A stretch of 64,000 nt of DNA from Malaya genurostris (lineage: Eukaryota > Arthropoda > Insecta > Diptera > Culicidae). The stretch covers positions 344,255,879 through 344,319,878 of the forward strand of contig NC_080571.1 in assembly GCF_030247185.1 (NCBI RefSeq). The letters are read 5' to 3'. The stretch's first letter is position 1, and every line of letters begins with the position of its first letter. The notes under the pieces were generated by a model. The model had not been told where the DNA came from, did no database searches, and worked only from the letters and a program-made list of their open reading frames with translations. The translations under genes were made by a program, and so were the position numbers. Positions 27,839-41,400 of this stretch are shown in pieces.

Positions 27839-29976
27839 AATAGATGAAAGACAAATTAGATAGCTAAAATATCAATTACAGTATACATATAAATTAATAG
27901 TTTCCTCCTTTAGTTTTCGTTTTTAATGCTTTACTCCGATTATAATTCTATTCATTCGTACTTGCTCACTACCAACAGCGAAGACAATGAAGCAGCTAGA
28001 CTACTTGGCACTTGAAACTGATCAGGAAAACTTCAAATGACTAGGTACGATTATTCAACTGACGATGAATTCTGAGAGCTTCACTTGAAAACGGCAGCAA
28101 AAGTCAAATGCATTGCATTAGTAGGAATATGCTGACGGTCAGGGGCCATAAATTTCATTTTCATCTTATATTAATCGATTGAAAATGAAATTTCACCGCA
28201 CTGATAGTTAGTTTTTTTTTTTTTGCAATCATTCTCTTTTTATCTTTTTATCACCAACAATCATTCTCTTTTTATACGTTATCAAAGGTCACGGATGTGT
28301 GTAACTACTACTAGATTCCTCATACCAGCAAAAATTCCGAAAAATGCAACTAACTTGTATACATCCTCAAAGAATTCGATTACTTTCATTTCTATATAGA
28401 GAACTATCATTATTAAACAAGGAACTGCAATTCACTCACTTTTCGAGGAGATATAACTCGTTGAACTGTTCGTGAACGGATTGCCCAACTCTAGTGTATT
28501 CCAATACTATATTAGCCTAGTATAGTCTAAAAAAAGTATACCTAAGGTTAAAAATGAACCAGAAACAATTCTCCTCCCGATTCCATCTAACAACATATAC
28601 GATATTCTTTCAAAATTGAATTTTGGCGAAACAGAACAAAATCCTTCTAAAATTCTTGAAATGGACTCTTGTCGCTTTGGAAAACAACAACAATCTAATG
28701 TCGTTTTCGCTTGAGAAAACTGAAACTGACCCAGGGTAGTTTCATGAAACAGACACTTTTCACTAAACTCTGTTGATTTCGCACTTAGCAACGGGGGTTT
28801 TAGCAAACCTGATATAAAAATCAGGTTCGAAACTGACTCGATTTTCAGTTCAACAACGTTAAAACTAGGTTCGAAACTAGCTTCAAACAAACGGTTTGAC
28901 AGCAGTTAGGGTGGGAACTGGGTTAGGTTTGCTATCAAGCGAAAACGACATAAGCCTCTAGTAACTGAGATGATCTAAGTTGGATACTTCGTCGACATCA
29001 ATACCCGCATTCTTGTGATCCTACTAAGAAATCCATCTTTAATATAAATTAAACATTAAACATTCACTGAACAAATCAAACCATCTTCTAAACCTTTCTA
29101 AGGTTTTTCACAAACTCTCAGGTACCAATTTCAGCTCTCAAAGAAGGAAATAAAATACTCATTGCAAACGGTGGACAAGGTCAAAGTCGACAGCTTTTTA
29201 AATTTAATCCTATTGAAATCAATACCAAGATTACAACACAAGTATTGTCTTAAGATGACATTACTGAGACAAATTATGATGAAATTAGGACAAATTATGA
29301 TGAAATTAGACCACTCAAAAACATGAAGGCTCCTAAGAATTTTTCATGATTTTATTAAACATGTTACCTGATATTCCTTCTGCAATTATATTCTGCAAAC
29401 TTATTCTAAAATTTAACAGAAATCCAGCAAAAGCATCCATTTGATGTGCTGTTGTTGATAACAACTAAGAAAGCTTTGATTCTTTCTGATCCATTCAAAA
29501 TTGCTACCAAACCCTTACAAAAATTGATGAACGAAACATGGGATATTGGCCCCATCTCCAATCGATTGTGTACCATAAAACCTGTGTGGGACAATACGAT
29601 GTTTCAAAACTTTTACTGAACTTCTCACTTAAACACAAAATGGAATATTGCCTCCAGCTTTTCATTTGTTTAATCAGGAAATCATGATTTACTACCAATA
29701 GGGCTAGTAATTTTTTTCCGAATTTGCACTAAAATTCCCGACTTTTTCCCAATGGAGCAATGGAGGGAGAGGAATTCAGGGGATTCCCTGAGCAAGAACA
29801 GGAGTAAAGATTATTTAACGGTAGGCCGACGGAATGGTCGAATTCAGAATTAAGAAGATAGAAACGTTTGCGAAAAGCAAATTTCGATAGTAATTTCATC
29901 AATAAATAATCAAACATTATTCGAATTTGTTGTATTTTTTACTTAATGTAATTTCGAAGTGAATTAATGAATTACA

Positions 29977-30167
29977 AAGCAAAGTCTTGGCATTACATTC
30001 CTTTTGTGGAATTTGGCATTTCTGTTTCAACAGACTTCGCAGCCGATTCTTAGTGTACAGAATCTCATTGCATGACTGGTAACTATGGATCCTACTGACA
30101 CTAAGAACCCTTCCAGGTCGGGGCTCGAACATACCTGGCCCTATGCATTGAACCGCCAACCCGGGAC
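29977..30167 (-). mobile_element. tRNA-derived SINE, minus-strand copy lacking the anticodon arm
   Basis: Reverse complement of the SINE at 27084-27294, ending with the cccgggttggcggttcaatg 5' head at 30167. About 20 bases covering the anticodon arm are missing, so the A-box runs almost directly into the B-box. A 14-bp duplication ATTAATGAATTACA flanks it (29963-29976 and 30168-30181). Confidence 0.85.
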
Positions 30168-30283
30168 ATTAATGAATTACACTAGCTAGAAAACCTTGTT
30201 TTGGGTTGAATTTCAAAAGTTTACAAATGTAAATATTTTAACGATTTAATCTCTTAGATGTTTTATAATCAACAAATCTGTAC

Positions 30284-30461
30284 AAAATGTTCATTTCGAC
30301 CTAAGTAACAACAATGAGAGATTCTCTTTTTTTTCGGTCATTTCTTCAGTGAAGATTAAAAGATGATAGCTTTAGTTATTATTATCGGTAAATAATTGGA
30401 GAGAAGGATTGCTAAGAAAGAGAATCTCTCATTGTTACTTAGGTCGAAATGAACATTTTAT
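30284..30461. repeat. Inverted repeat, about 40-bp arms, MITE-like
   Basis: The left arm (aaaatgttcatttcgacctaa ... gagagattctcttt) is the reverse complement of 30417-30461 apart from a 3-base insertion. The spacer is about 85 bp. The rest of 30182-31073 holds no supported gene. Confidence 0.75.
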
Positions 30462-31073
30462 GCAGAAATGTCCTTTTGGGAAAACTCTGCATTTCCACTT
30501 CCGTTAGTGACCGTTTGTCAAAGCTCCTTGTAAATCACTTTTGATTTACTAAAATCAAAACCAAAAAAAAAAGTTAAAACAAAGCAGTTTTGAATAAGGA
30601 AAATCTAATGCCATATTGCAGCTTCAGCTTTCCACGGAGGACATCCAACACAAAGTACCCTTGCTCTTTTGAACGACAAAACGCACAGAAATTACATCCC
30701 ATTGAAACGGTTACAGATGGGCTAGTAAATTTTGCTGTATATATATACCTCAATACAAGTTTTCCAGTACACGTTATCAAGGAACTAAAATTAACTATCG
30801 AAATGCATGATCTCAATCAAACTCTCAACATACGCAATCAATGCCAACACATGCTCAACTAAACATGCTATTTTTTTCTTTCTTGCCTTACTTATATGTC
30901 GCTTTTAAAGCTCCAACTATGTATTTTTGTTTTTTTTATAAGCAATCAGTCTATCAAGTACTAAGAAACCACACTCACGCTCCCATTCTCTCACGACGAC
31001 GTAGTCAGCGATGGTTCAACCAACAATATGAACACTTTTCCACTCCGGTGACCTCACCGGCACAGCAACCCGA

Positions 31074-32465
31074 CTAGAACACCTTTCGGAACAAACGGCG
31101 AAAGCTTCCGCCGCCGTTGCTGAACTTCCTCTCGTTTGAGCTAGTACTGCCGTTAAAGGAAATCGAAGTTCTCACCTTTCGCTCGGCAGTCCTCGGATCC
31201 GAGGACGCCACGGATCCATTTTCAACCGTTTCTATTTCGGGACTTTCAGATTTCGACTTACGTTTGGTGAACTTATCTTGACTAGATGTTTTCTTCAGCT
31301 TGTACCACTCATTTCCGCTGCTGGTTGTTGTCACGTTGGCATCGGAATCGCCTGCAGCCGGAGATGGCACTTCGTAACTGCCGGAATTATGAAGATTGAT
31401 GTTGATTCTAACATTACTGCTACCACTGCTGCTGGTATTACTACTACTGGCACTGCTTATATTTTGGCTGGGTGTGGATTTCTTCCCAGAGGCCTTTCGA
31501 CTGCCTCGGAGAAAGGAGGATTTGAAGAAAGCCGGCGAAGATAGACGACGACCTTTCCCGGATTTGTTCGTTTGCTTCGAATCGATGGACGACGTTGACG
31601 AAGTCATCCCATTGGTTTTGACGACCTCGGACGTAGAGTCCGGGACAAATTCGTTGTATGACAGATCCGAAGCCGTCGGGATGATGAACTCATCGTGATC
31701 TTCCAGCATAGGTAGTTCATCTATGCGATTGTGTTCGTCTGGTTTGATCATTTCGGGAGTGATTCGTCTCGGTTCCGGTGCCGATTCGGTTCGTATCAGA
31801 TCCGGTTTGGTGGCTTTTCTTGCATCTGCGGGTTCAGCCGATGTCGCCCTTTTCGTCTTTCCACTCACATGCGGCTGCATGCTTGGAGTTGAAACCTTCC
31901 TATGTTTGTTTCTACTTTTCTTTCGTTCTACTTTGGCAATATCTCCCCCTCCGCCATCTTTAATGAGCAAGTTTTCATACGTTCCAGTGATGTTCAAAGC
32001 TTCTTCGCTGGGACGTCTCTTTTTCAGTGTACCCAGCGTAACCTGATTGGCTCCTACCATTCCATCAATTGACTTTCTTCGTAGAAGTTTCCCCGTAATG
32101 GGTTTTCCGCTGGACATCTGAGCAAGTTCTTTGTCGATGAGGACATGTTCGGGCTCAACCGAGCGTTTCCGACAATTTCTCAAGGTCATCCAACAAATCA
32201 CAAATTGTATAAGAAAAACGGAACCCAAGCCAATGGTTACGTTTTGCCAACTAAACACACCGTCGCGGAATGCGAAAAATTCATCCCGCAATCGATTGTT
32301 TTCCTCGCGAAGTAACATCTCACTTTCCCTGATGCGACGGTTTTGTTCTTCGATTTCATGCAATGTTTTAGCATAGGAATGCTGTAGTTCTTCCACCTGC
32401 TTGCGATAACGGCGACTCAGTTCCTCTAGATACTGCCCGGAAAGGCTCATGTTGCGCTCCAGTGC
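31074..32465 (-). CDS. SUCO: SUCO-like exon 3 (C-terminal): coiled coil, membrane segment, basic tail
   Basis: The acceptor cctctttcag/GCACTGGAGCGC is read on the minus strand at 32467-32466. The exon opens in phase 0 with ALERNMSLSGQYLEELSRRY, a stretch diagnostic of the family. It continues through a charged coiled coil, the hydrophobic VTIGLGSVFLIQFVICWMTL and a Lys/Ser-rich tail. A Met upstream in the intron is not the start of this exon. Confidence 0.9.
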   Translation of the reverse strand, partial: ALERNMSLSGQYLEELSRRYRKQVEELQHSYAKTLHEIEEQNRRIRESEMLLREENNRLRDEFFAFRDGVFSWQNVTIGLGSVFLIQFVICWMTLRNCRKRSVEPEHVLIDKELAQMSSGKPITGKLLRRKSIDGMVGANQVTLGTLKKRRPSEEALNITGTYENLLIKDGGGGDIAKVERKKSRNKHRKVSTPSMQPHVSGKTKRATSAEPADARKATKPDLIRTESAPEPRRITPEMIKPDEHNRIDELPMLEDHDEFIIPTASDLSYNEFVPDSTSEVVKTNGMTSSTSSIDSKQTNKSGKGRRLSSPAFFKSSFLRGSRKASGKKSTPSQNISSASSSNTSSSGSSNVRININLHNSGSYEVPSPAAGDSDANVTTTSSGNEWYKLKKTSSQDKFTKRKSKSESPEIETVENGSVASSDPRTAERKVRTSISFNGSTSSNERKFSNGGGSFRRLFRKVF

Positions 32466-35400
32466 CTGAAAGAGGAAAACACATAAGCGCATTAGTTTCG
32501 ATACATTGATTTGCGGGGTTATATGCGCATGGTTGTGCGCAAGCGGAACAAAAAAATATATAGCCCTAAAAAGTCAGATCCACTTAGAATTCGATAATTT
32601 TATATGGTCTATTGCAGTGATTCCCAAACTTGTCCCTACGACCCACTAGTGGGCATTAGATCATTTTCAGTGGGTATTACACTCAAAACTGTTAACAGGT
32701 GGGCAATGAGTCGCAAATAGTGGGGTTCGATACCGAAAAAATCTTTCTGAGACTGGCCCTGAGTAAATTGTATTCATTTCAAATTTATATAGACATGTGG
32801 GTTCCAATCCAAACTATCAGTTGCAAAAATGAGGTGATTAGTGGATCATTCAATTCTTGTGAGATTTGTGAAAAAAAAAAACGAAATTAAGAAGATGAAA
32901 ATTTAAGTGCTGTTTCGACCAAGAATTGGTCAAATAAGAATGAGTGTAAATAGTTTCAATGTTTCACTAGGAATTCATATCATGTCTATATTCCAAATTG
33001 AATGCATACAAAATACAGAAAAAAATCAGATTCATGTTCAGAATCCTGAGGTCAGATCCAGAATTGAGATTCATGTTCGGAATTCAGACCCAGAATCCTG
33101 CTTCCCGATGCAGAATTTAGGTTCAGATTTAAAATTTCTGTCAGGGATTTAAACCCAGAATCTAGGCCTGGGATCAAAACTTATGTCCAAAGCACAAGAA
33201 AACCTATGTTTTCTTGTCAGGAGTTCAGATCTATAATCCAGGTCCAAAATGCAGGGCTAAAATTCGATTTTCGTCCAAGAAGTTAGGTGCATGTTCTGAA
33301 ACTAAGGAAATAAGCTATCCACATACATTTGTGTTGTACTTGTATTTGTGATGGGTTTTTATACTCAGATCACAGCATGCTGTGCGTTTAGCTGTCAGCT
33401 TTCGTTTGTTTACTTGTTTGTGCGTTTGAAATTCTGCGTTTTCAAAATGTCGCGTATTGAAAAGGAAGTGAAAATTAAGGTTCTGGACACATGGCTAAGT
33501 GCAAAGGGTATTACTATACGAAAATTGGCGAAGCGGTTTGGAATTCATCATGCCAGTGTTAAAACCATCATTAATAAGTTTGGGGAACACTATTCTTTGG
33601 ATGAGCTAACAGGAAGAGGCAGAAAACCCGGCTCTTCCAACCCGAAACTGGACAAGAAAGTGGTATCTCTAATCACGAAGAACAAATCAATGTCAATACG
33701 TGATTTGGCAAAAAAAGCAGAAACAAGTGTCGGAATGATCCAACGTATCAAGAGGCGAAATCACCGGTCTTGAGAAGCAAGAAGCAGAAAATCTCGAAAC
33801 AAAGTGTAGAACTGAAGAAGCGAGCAGCAACAAAGGCCCAGAAATTGTATTCGCGTCTTTTGCAGTGTCCGGATGCATGCGTTTTAATGGACGATGAGAC
33901 TTATATAAAGGAGGACTCAAAAACCCTTCCAGGTCCACAATACTTTACTGTCTTCGTTGGGAAGGATGTGGGCGATGCGGACAGGTCGATTCAAATGGAG
34001 AAATTCGGTCGAAAGGTACTGGTATGGGAAGCATTATGTTCCTGTGGTTTGAAGTCAACCATTTTTTACACTACCGGAACTATAAATGCAGAAATCTATC
34101 GATCTGAGTGTCTCCCGAAGAGATTGCTGCCTTGATATAAGAAACATAGGACACCTCCACTGTTTTGGCCGGATTTAGCGTCGGCTCACTGGAACTGGAT
34201 GTAAACTGAGGTAAACAGATTTGTAGCTTGTGTTACGTATTCGACTTTTAACCAGTGATTTTTTTTTTGTATTTTATGCCCGTTTCAACATTTTCATCGT
34301 TATTATCATAATCACCGTCTCTTACATCACCCGGTTTAATTGGAGTACACCCGCTCCGTGTGACCGAATAAGCGATCCAGACAATTTTTAATACCAAACA
34401 TCCACCCGTAACCGAACAATGGATTCCATCTCAGTTTGTTGTACCTGCGCTTGCGAGCTAAAGAAAGCAGAAGAAATAGTTTGCAGCGGCTTTTGCCGAT
34501 CATCCTTCCATCTAAAGTGCGTGAAGCAATCAACTGCGACTCGTGATTTAATTGCTGAATGCTCGAATATATTCTGGATGTGCAATGCTTGCACAAAAAA
34601 TAATGGCAAATGTCACTTTCCGTCAGACCATCTCATCCACGAACAATGCCATAACCGTTATAAGCGAGGAATACAACAAAGCGCTGCTGGAATTGAGACA
34701 AGAAATCGAGCTTAACAGCGAAAAAATAAATAAAATTTTACAGCATATTCCAGCCGCGTTTCAGAAGTCCGGTAAAACTCCGGATGGAACTTCAAAAAAC
34801 TCTCGTAAACGCCCCCGTTACTTTTGATGTAACAGAAGGTACAAAAGACGTGGATGCAAATATTGTGATACCAAAATTGAGGCGAAGTGGATTCCCTGTT
34901 TGGTTAACCAATTGGATTCTATCATATCTCACGGATCGTAATGCTTCCAGGGTGGCAAGTGAATTGCCAATTTCAATTTCCCGGTTTTTTCCCGGTTTTC
35001 CCGGTGCGCGAGACAAAAAAATCCCGGTTCTTAGGTTAATGTTCAGTATATTTTTGAATATTTCTGGAAATCCCATATCCAAAAGAACATCGAGAGTTGA
35101 GCAATAAAGTATTTTTTAGGTATCTCGATTTAGAAATAGGAAATATTCATTATGCCAAGTGCACATAACAATGGGAAGAAGTCGTTCTTGGCTTTTTCAT
35201 ATAGATAAGTTATGCAATCACTGCGAAAACTGATTTTGGAACTAAGTGTCAGATACCATTCGAATCAGTTCGTAAAGATTAGAAATTGTGTATGTAGGTA
35301 TGTATGTAACGTCTTTGAGCGAACAATTTTCTCAGAGATGGCTGGACCGATTATCTTGTGGTCCCATGCGAATTTCATCCCGATCCGACTTTTGGTTGTG

Positions 35401-38400
35401 AAAAGGGTGAAGATCTGCAGAGTGAAAATATAAGCTCTAATCTTGATTGGAAACTGTTTCTTCGGTTCAACAGCGTCCTTGTATCGATTATATGATTTTG
35501 AGTGCTGTTTTTTTAATTACACTCCCAGTGTTCAATATAGCATTATCCACGAAACGCTGAGCAACAAGACTTTCAAAACGTTTTTGTTTAAGTATGAGGC
35601 TTTGCTTAATAGAAGATTTACGATTTAAATAATCTTTGGAACGACGTTTAAAAACCTCATCCACAATTTGTCCAAATATTCACCTTTAGAATCAACAGTA
35701 CCACCAAGCTCAATGTATTCCATCTTTATTTTGTCTGTTCAAGATACAAAGATAAAGTAGTAGCTTTTCAAGATAAAAATTCAATCTTTTTGATTCCGGC
35801 GAACGACCAAAATTAGGTTAAAGCCGGGTATAAATAAACGATATAAAAAAATCTTTTTGATTATTTCAAATTAATTCGAGGTAACAGGAGTATTAAAACA
35901 AGAAACATAGCTGGCCAGCGGATATGATAAAAGTGATAAGTCTTGCATTTCACGAAGGAATACAACATTAACATTCTTGCAATTTTGTCTAAAAATCAAC
36001 ACATTTTATTCAGACTTCATGCTCTCTTCAATAATTCTCTTAAGTGCAACTTTTATCTTAAAGTCGATTATTGGCTTCAACTTTTTTGGTTTCGTTTTTC
36101 TGAAACTTTGCATGTTTCTTCGAAAATAATATGAGAGCTTCAGATTACAAATTCAATAATAGTGAGTACTTTTTTCATGTATTTCTACCAACAATCATTC
36201 TCTTTTTATACGTTATCAAAGGTCACGAATGTGTGTAACTTCTACCTTCCTCAAATCAGCAAACATTCCGCAAAACGCAACTAACTCATAAACATCCTCA
36301 AAGAGTTCGATTTTTTTCTTCATTTCTATATAGACAACTATCATTCTTAAATAAAGAACTCAAATTAACTCACTCTTCGAGGAGAAATACTTCGTTGAAC
36401 TGTTCGTGAACGGATTGCCCATTTCTAGTGTTTTCCAGTACTATATTAGCCTAGTATAGTCTAAAAATAAGTATACCTAAGGTTAAAAATGAACAAGAAA
36501 CAATTTCCATCCTTATTCCATCTAACAACATATACGATATTCTTTCAAAATTGAATTTTGGCGAAACAGAACAAAATCCTTCTAAAATTCTTAAAATGGA
36601 CTCTTGTCGCTCTGGAAAAACAATTACAATCTATGCCTCTAGGTACTGAGATGATCTAAATTTGATTCTTCGTCGACATCAACACCCGCATTCTTGGGAT
36701 CCTACTATGAAATCCTTAGGTAATGATCTTTAATATAAATTAAACATTAAACATTAACTGAAGAAATCAACTCACCTTCTAAACCTTTCTAAGGCTTTTC
36801 ACAAACTCTCAGAAACCAATTTCAGCTCCCAAAGAAGGAAATCAAATACTTATTGCAAACGGTGGACAAGGTCAAAGTCGACAGCTTTTTAAGTTTTGTG
36901 AATCCTATTGAAATCAATACCAAGATTACAAGTATTGTCTCAAGATGACATTACTGAGACAAATTATGATGAAATTAGGACAATCAATAACCCACTCGAA
37001 AACATGAAGGCTCCTAAGAATTTTTCATAATTTTATTAAACATGTTACCTGACATTTCTTTTACAATAATATTATGCAAACTTATTCTGAAATTTAATAG
37101 AAATCCAGCAAAAGCAACCGTTCGATGTGCTGTTGTTGATAACAACTAAGAAATACTTTCTGATCCATTAAAATTTCTGCCAAACCATTACAATTGTTGA
37201 ACGAAACAATCAATCTCCAATGGATTGTGTACCATAAAACCTGTGTGGGACAATACGATGTTTCAAAGCTTTTACTGAACTTCTCACTCAAACACAAGAT
37301 GGAGTATTACTTTGTTTAATCAGGAAAATCATGATTTACTAAGATTAGGGCTACTAATTTTTTTCCCGGATTTGCACTAAAATTCCCGACTTTTTCTCGG
37401 TTTTTCCCGATGAAACGAAATTCCCGACTTTTTCCCGGTTTTCCCGATCACTTCCCACCCTGTGCTTCCGTACGAATCGGATCTGCACTCTCGGATTCAT
37501 TTCACGTTACTTCGGGTGTACCGCAAGGAAGCCATCTCGGACAACTTCTTTTCGTGTTATTCGTGAACGATCTTTACAGTGAATTGTCGTCATTTTAAGT
37601 AATGTATGCTGACGACCTCAAAATTTATCGCATCATTACAAGCCTTGTGGATTGCTGTGCTCTACAAATGGATATTGACCGAATCCTGGATTGGTGTGAC
37701 AGAAACGGCATGACAGTAAACGTTAAGAAATGCAATGTGATCACTTTCTCACGGGCACAGTCTCCAATTATTTTCGAATACTCCATGATGATGGCTTCAG
37801 TTGAACGAGTTTCGTCTATTAAAGACTTGGGCATTATTCTCGATTGCAAGCTTCGTTTCATCGAACAGTTTTCATTCGTTACTGCGAAGGCCTATGCAGT
37901 TTTGGGACTAATCAAACGAAACACTCAAAACTTCAACGACGTGTACTGCCTCAAAACAAGTTTACATCGCACTAGTACGCAGTATTCTGGAGTATGTAGT
38001 TACAATTTGAGCTCCGTATCACGGTGTTCACATCGATCGGATCGAAAGGGTGCAGAAGTGCTTCGTCCGATTCGCACTCCGAAGACTACCTTGGATAAAT
38101 CGTCCTCAACTACCTCGTTACGAGAATCGCTGTGCTCTCATCAACCTACCTACTTTACAAAACAGACGAATACTCCTTCAACAACTCTTCGTGTTCGACC
38201 TACTGAATGACAACATTGATTGCCCCATACTACTGGAAAGAATTAATTTTAACGTTCCGGGAAGATCATTGCGAAGAACGGATTTTCTTCGTCGCTCACT
38301 TCATCGCACACATTATGGCCAAAACAACCCAATGGATGTCTGTTGTCATCGTTTCAATACAGTGTATCATTTATTTGATTTTAATATGAGCAAGGACACA

Positions 38401-41400
38401 TTCAAATCGAAAATAATATTTTTAAGTTAACATAAGTGTGTAGCAATAAAGTAAAAGTCTGTGCGATAGGTCACCTCTAGTCGAAGACAATAAAGAAATA
38501 AATCATAAATCAACATGCAGGAGTTCAAAATAATTTGGGCTCAAGCGTCCAAAAAATTCGATGCAACACTTGTCCGGAATTTCATTATGCTCAAGTTTAA
38601 CCTCGTACAACAGAGGATCAATTTTTAGTTTGAATAAAATATCGTTTTTATCATAATTTGAAAGAAAAATGTGTGGATAGCTTAGTTTCGATACACTCCT
38701 TATGTCCAAAATTCAGGTGAAGAATCATGGTTCAGGATCTAGTTTCAGGTTTAAAAACTCTGTGGTTCTACCCCAGAACCAAAGTCCAAGTCCAGGTAGA
38801 AAATTAAATTCCAGAATCCAGATGCAGAGTTCAGGTTCAGGTAAAAAATCTCTGTCAATAATTTTGGTCCAGAATCTGAGCCGAAATCCCGATTTTAGGT
38901 TCAGAATTCAGATTCTGCACTCAGATCACAAACTCATGTTCAGAGGTTACGTCAAGCCGGAGCGCCTCAAAAGGCCGAATCGCACAGGGTCGAATAAAAA
39001 AAGACCGAAGCACAAAAGGCCGAAATCTCGGAAGGCTGATGTACAAAAGGCCGAATGCTAAGAAAATGCCGAAAACACGCGGATAACAAATTTCCTTCCT
39101 AGTGCTTCGGCTTTTTGTGATATTCGGCCTTCTGTAGTGTACTCCCCGTCAAGCTACTCAATTCAACCAGTTTCTGAGTAAAAAATTACAGTTCGGAATT
39201 CTGGTCTGGGATTCAGATCTTGGCTTTGAATCCATGTACAGAATTCAGGTTCAAATTCAGAATCCAAATAAAGAGTTCTGTATCAGTTTCAGAATGCAGA
39301 ATCAGGATCCAACGTCAGGTCCAGAACTCAGATCCAGAAATCAGGTCCTTAATCATGCTTCAAAATTTTGCCCCAGAATCCAATTCCAGAGTTATGTTTC
39401 TGAATCCAGCTTCAGGATAACGTTCCAGGTTCACGGTTCTGGTGCATTCCCAGTATCTTTTCAATTTTGTTTAAAGTAAAAATCTCTAGCTCCAGAATCC
39501 TGCCCAAGAATACAGGTTCAGATTTAGTATTCTGATCCAGAAACCTTGTTAGATAGTTCAATATTCTAATCTAGGACCAGAATCCAGATGTAGATATCGC
39601 TATTATCGTTATTACTGGGTGAGAGGACTTGGGAGTTTTTCTATCAACCATAGAACCAAATATCAACAAATGTAATAAACACAGCCATGCACATCTTTAT
39701 AACCAAAAATTTGTTTTATCGTAATTTTCTCCTGTGGAAAATCGTCGCTGGAGAGTCGCAAATAAATTATTTAATCTCAAATAAACTGTTAGATTTAAAT
39801 TTTTTTTGTTCATTTTTGTCTCTCACACAAGACGTAAAACCAGAACTAGAAATGGTTCGAAAAGTTACTTTTGAGCAAGCTCTTAAAAAATCATAGTGTT
39901 GTCAACCTACGCCACAAGAAAACACGCCCAATGCAGAACTTTTCTCCATTATCCAACGAAAAGATGATCTGAAATTATGACTGATAAAATGAAAATAATG
40001 AAATCCAAAAACCTTCTCCAATCCGAGGAAATCGCTCTGCCAAATGAACTACTGTGGATGTTATGACACACAATGCAGAAGACTTCCGGATAGAAATGAA
40101 CTTGGTATTTGCTATGAATGTGCATGGTCGGTTAAGTTCACGTTTAAGTTGATCCCCTGTGATCCAATTTCGCACTCAAAAACTTCAAAAACTCTACCAG
40201 TCGATCTCGCTTTATTTTCCGGTTGAGCAATGATTGTTTTGCTTACCCAATGTTTGAACGATAGGGTCTTGGAAATATCGATTAATTTCTAAAACGTTGG
40301 GCTTGGGAAGCAAATTATTTTTTGTATTAACATATCTATTTTATATTTAAATCTGCGAAAATGTTGATTGTCGCAGAATTTTAATTTTTTTTTCTACTTG
40401 GTGGACAGTTTAACGAATAATATAATGAAACCAACCAAAAGAGTTTAGGAATCACTGGTTTCGTCTCTACTGGAAAAAAATGAAATATTTTTGGAAATGG
40501 TTGGTTTTGAAAGAACTAGAACTAGAAACACGGAGATAAAATCTATAAATTTGAAAAAAAAAATTGACCACCCATTACAGAAAGGTTACAGGACTAAAGA
40601 TATATTGAATCTGTAAACGGAATGTTGTTCTTAGCAAATACAAGGTTGTTTACGAAGATAAATTCATCAAAAAACTGATGATCTGGTGAAAAACTACAAG
40701 GATCAGCCCCATGTGGTTGTTCGAGCCATTGATGTGGAACAAGGCAACCAAAATTTCTAATGATCTACAATCAAACAGTTCAATCAATCGTTATACTTTT
40801 GAATCCGCTATTGCACGAGAGTCTGCCTAGATTTATCTTGATTAGGAACCAACACCGAACATTGTTTGTTTTATAGCCGACGAAATTGCACCAATATCCC
40901 AAATGTATGCAATTATATCTTTGTACATACCTGCGATACGATTTTGATATTAAATCTTCTCTTCACCAAGCTTGTGTTCAAGTTTTGTATGCAAGCAGTT
41001 TTTTTTATAGCGTTAAGTTTCTCTACCATTCTGCGATTTCGGTTGAAGCGATAAACTTCTTCCTATTATCAATCGAGTTCATCTTATATAAATTAGAAAT
41101 CAATCTTACGCACTCAACATTTACCCTGGGGTAGTTGTCAATTTCTCAGACGAAATGACACAACATGGAATTTCATCCGAGCTTGCATGACACAAGATCA
41201 GAGCATACCAATTAAAGCTTCAAATCGTTTTATGGCACTTTTTGTCTTGTTGCCTAGCAACAACCTACCTCTAGCATGCTACGCGTAGGACTGAAACGTT
41301 AGCTATAATTTCGCTTCGTTAGCTATAGATTCGCGTGCTTCCAACAGCTTCGCTTTTGCATCGATTGACCGATCAGAGCGATGCTTTCCCTTTGATATAT

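Larger units (their letters stand above)
26626..29750 (+). mobile_element. hAT-like TIR element, copy 1, right end lost
   Basis: It starts CAGGGTGGCAACTGAATTGC and repeats cccggtttt motifs, as does the complete copy at 34948-37462. Homology is strong over the first ~400 bp and again over the last ~1.4 kb (from the caatcattctctttttatac segment). It ends at about 29750 within the cccgactttttccc motif, about 80 bp short of the right terminus. A SINE (27084-27294) and a MITE (27503-27838) are inserted in it. No transposase is recognisable, so it is non-autonomous. hAT is suggested only by the CAGGG ends. Confidence 0.7.

Noticed and set aside
32466..32492. Met in the intron just before exon 3 as a separate gene start
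   Set aside because: The cctctttcag acceptor and the family string spanning the exon junction show it is intronic.
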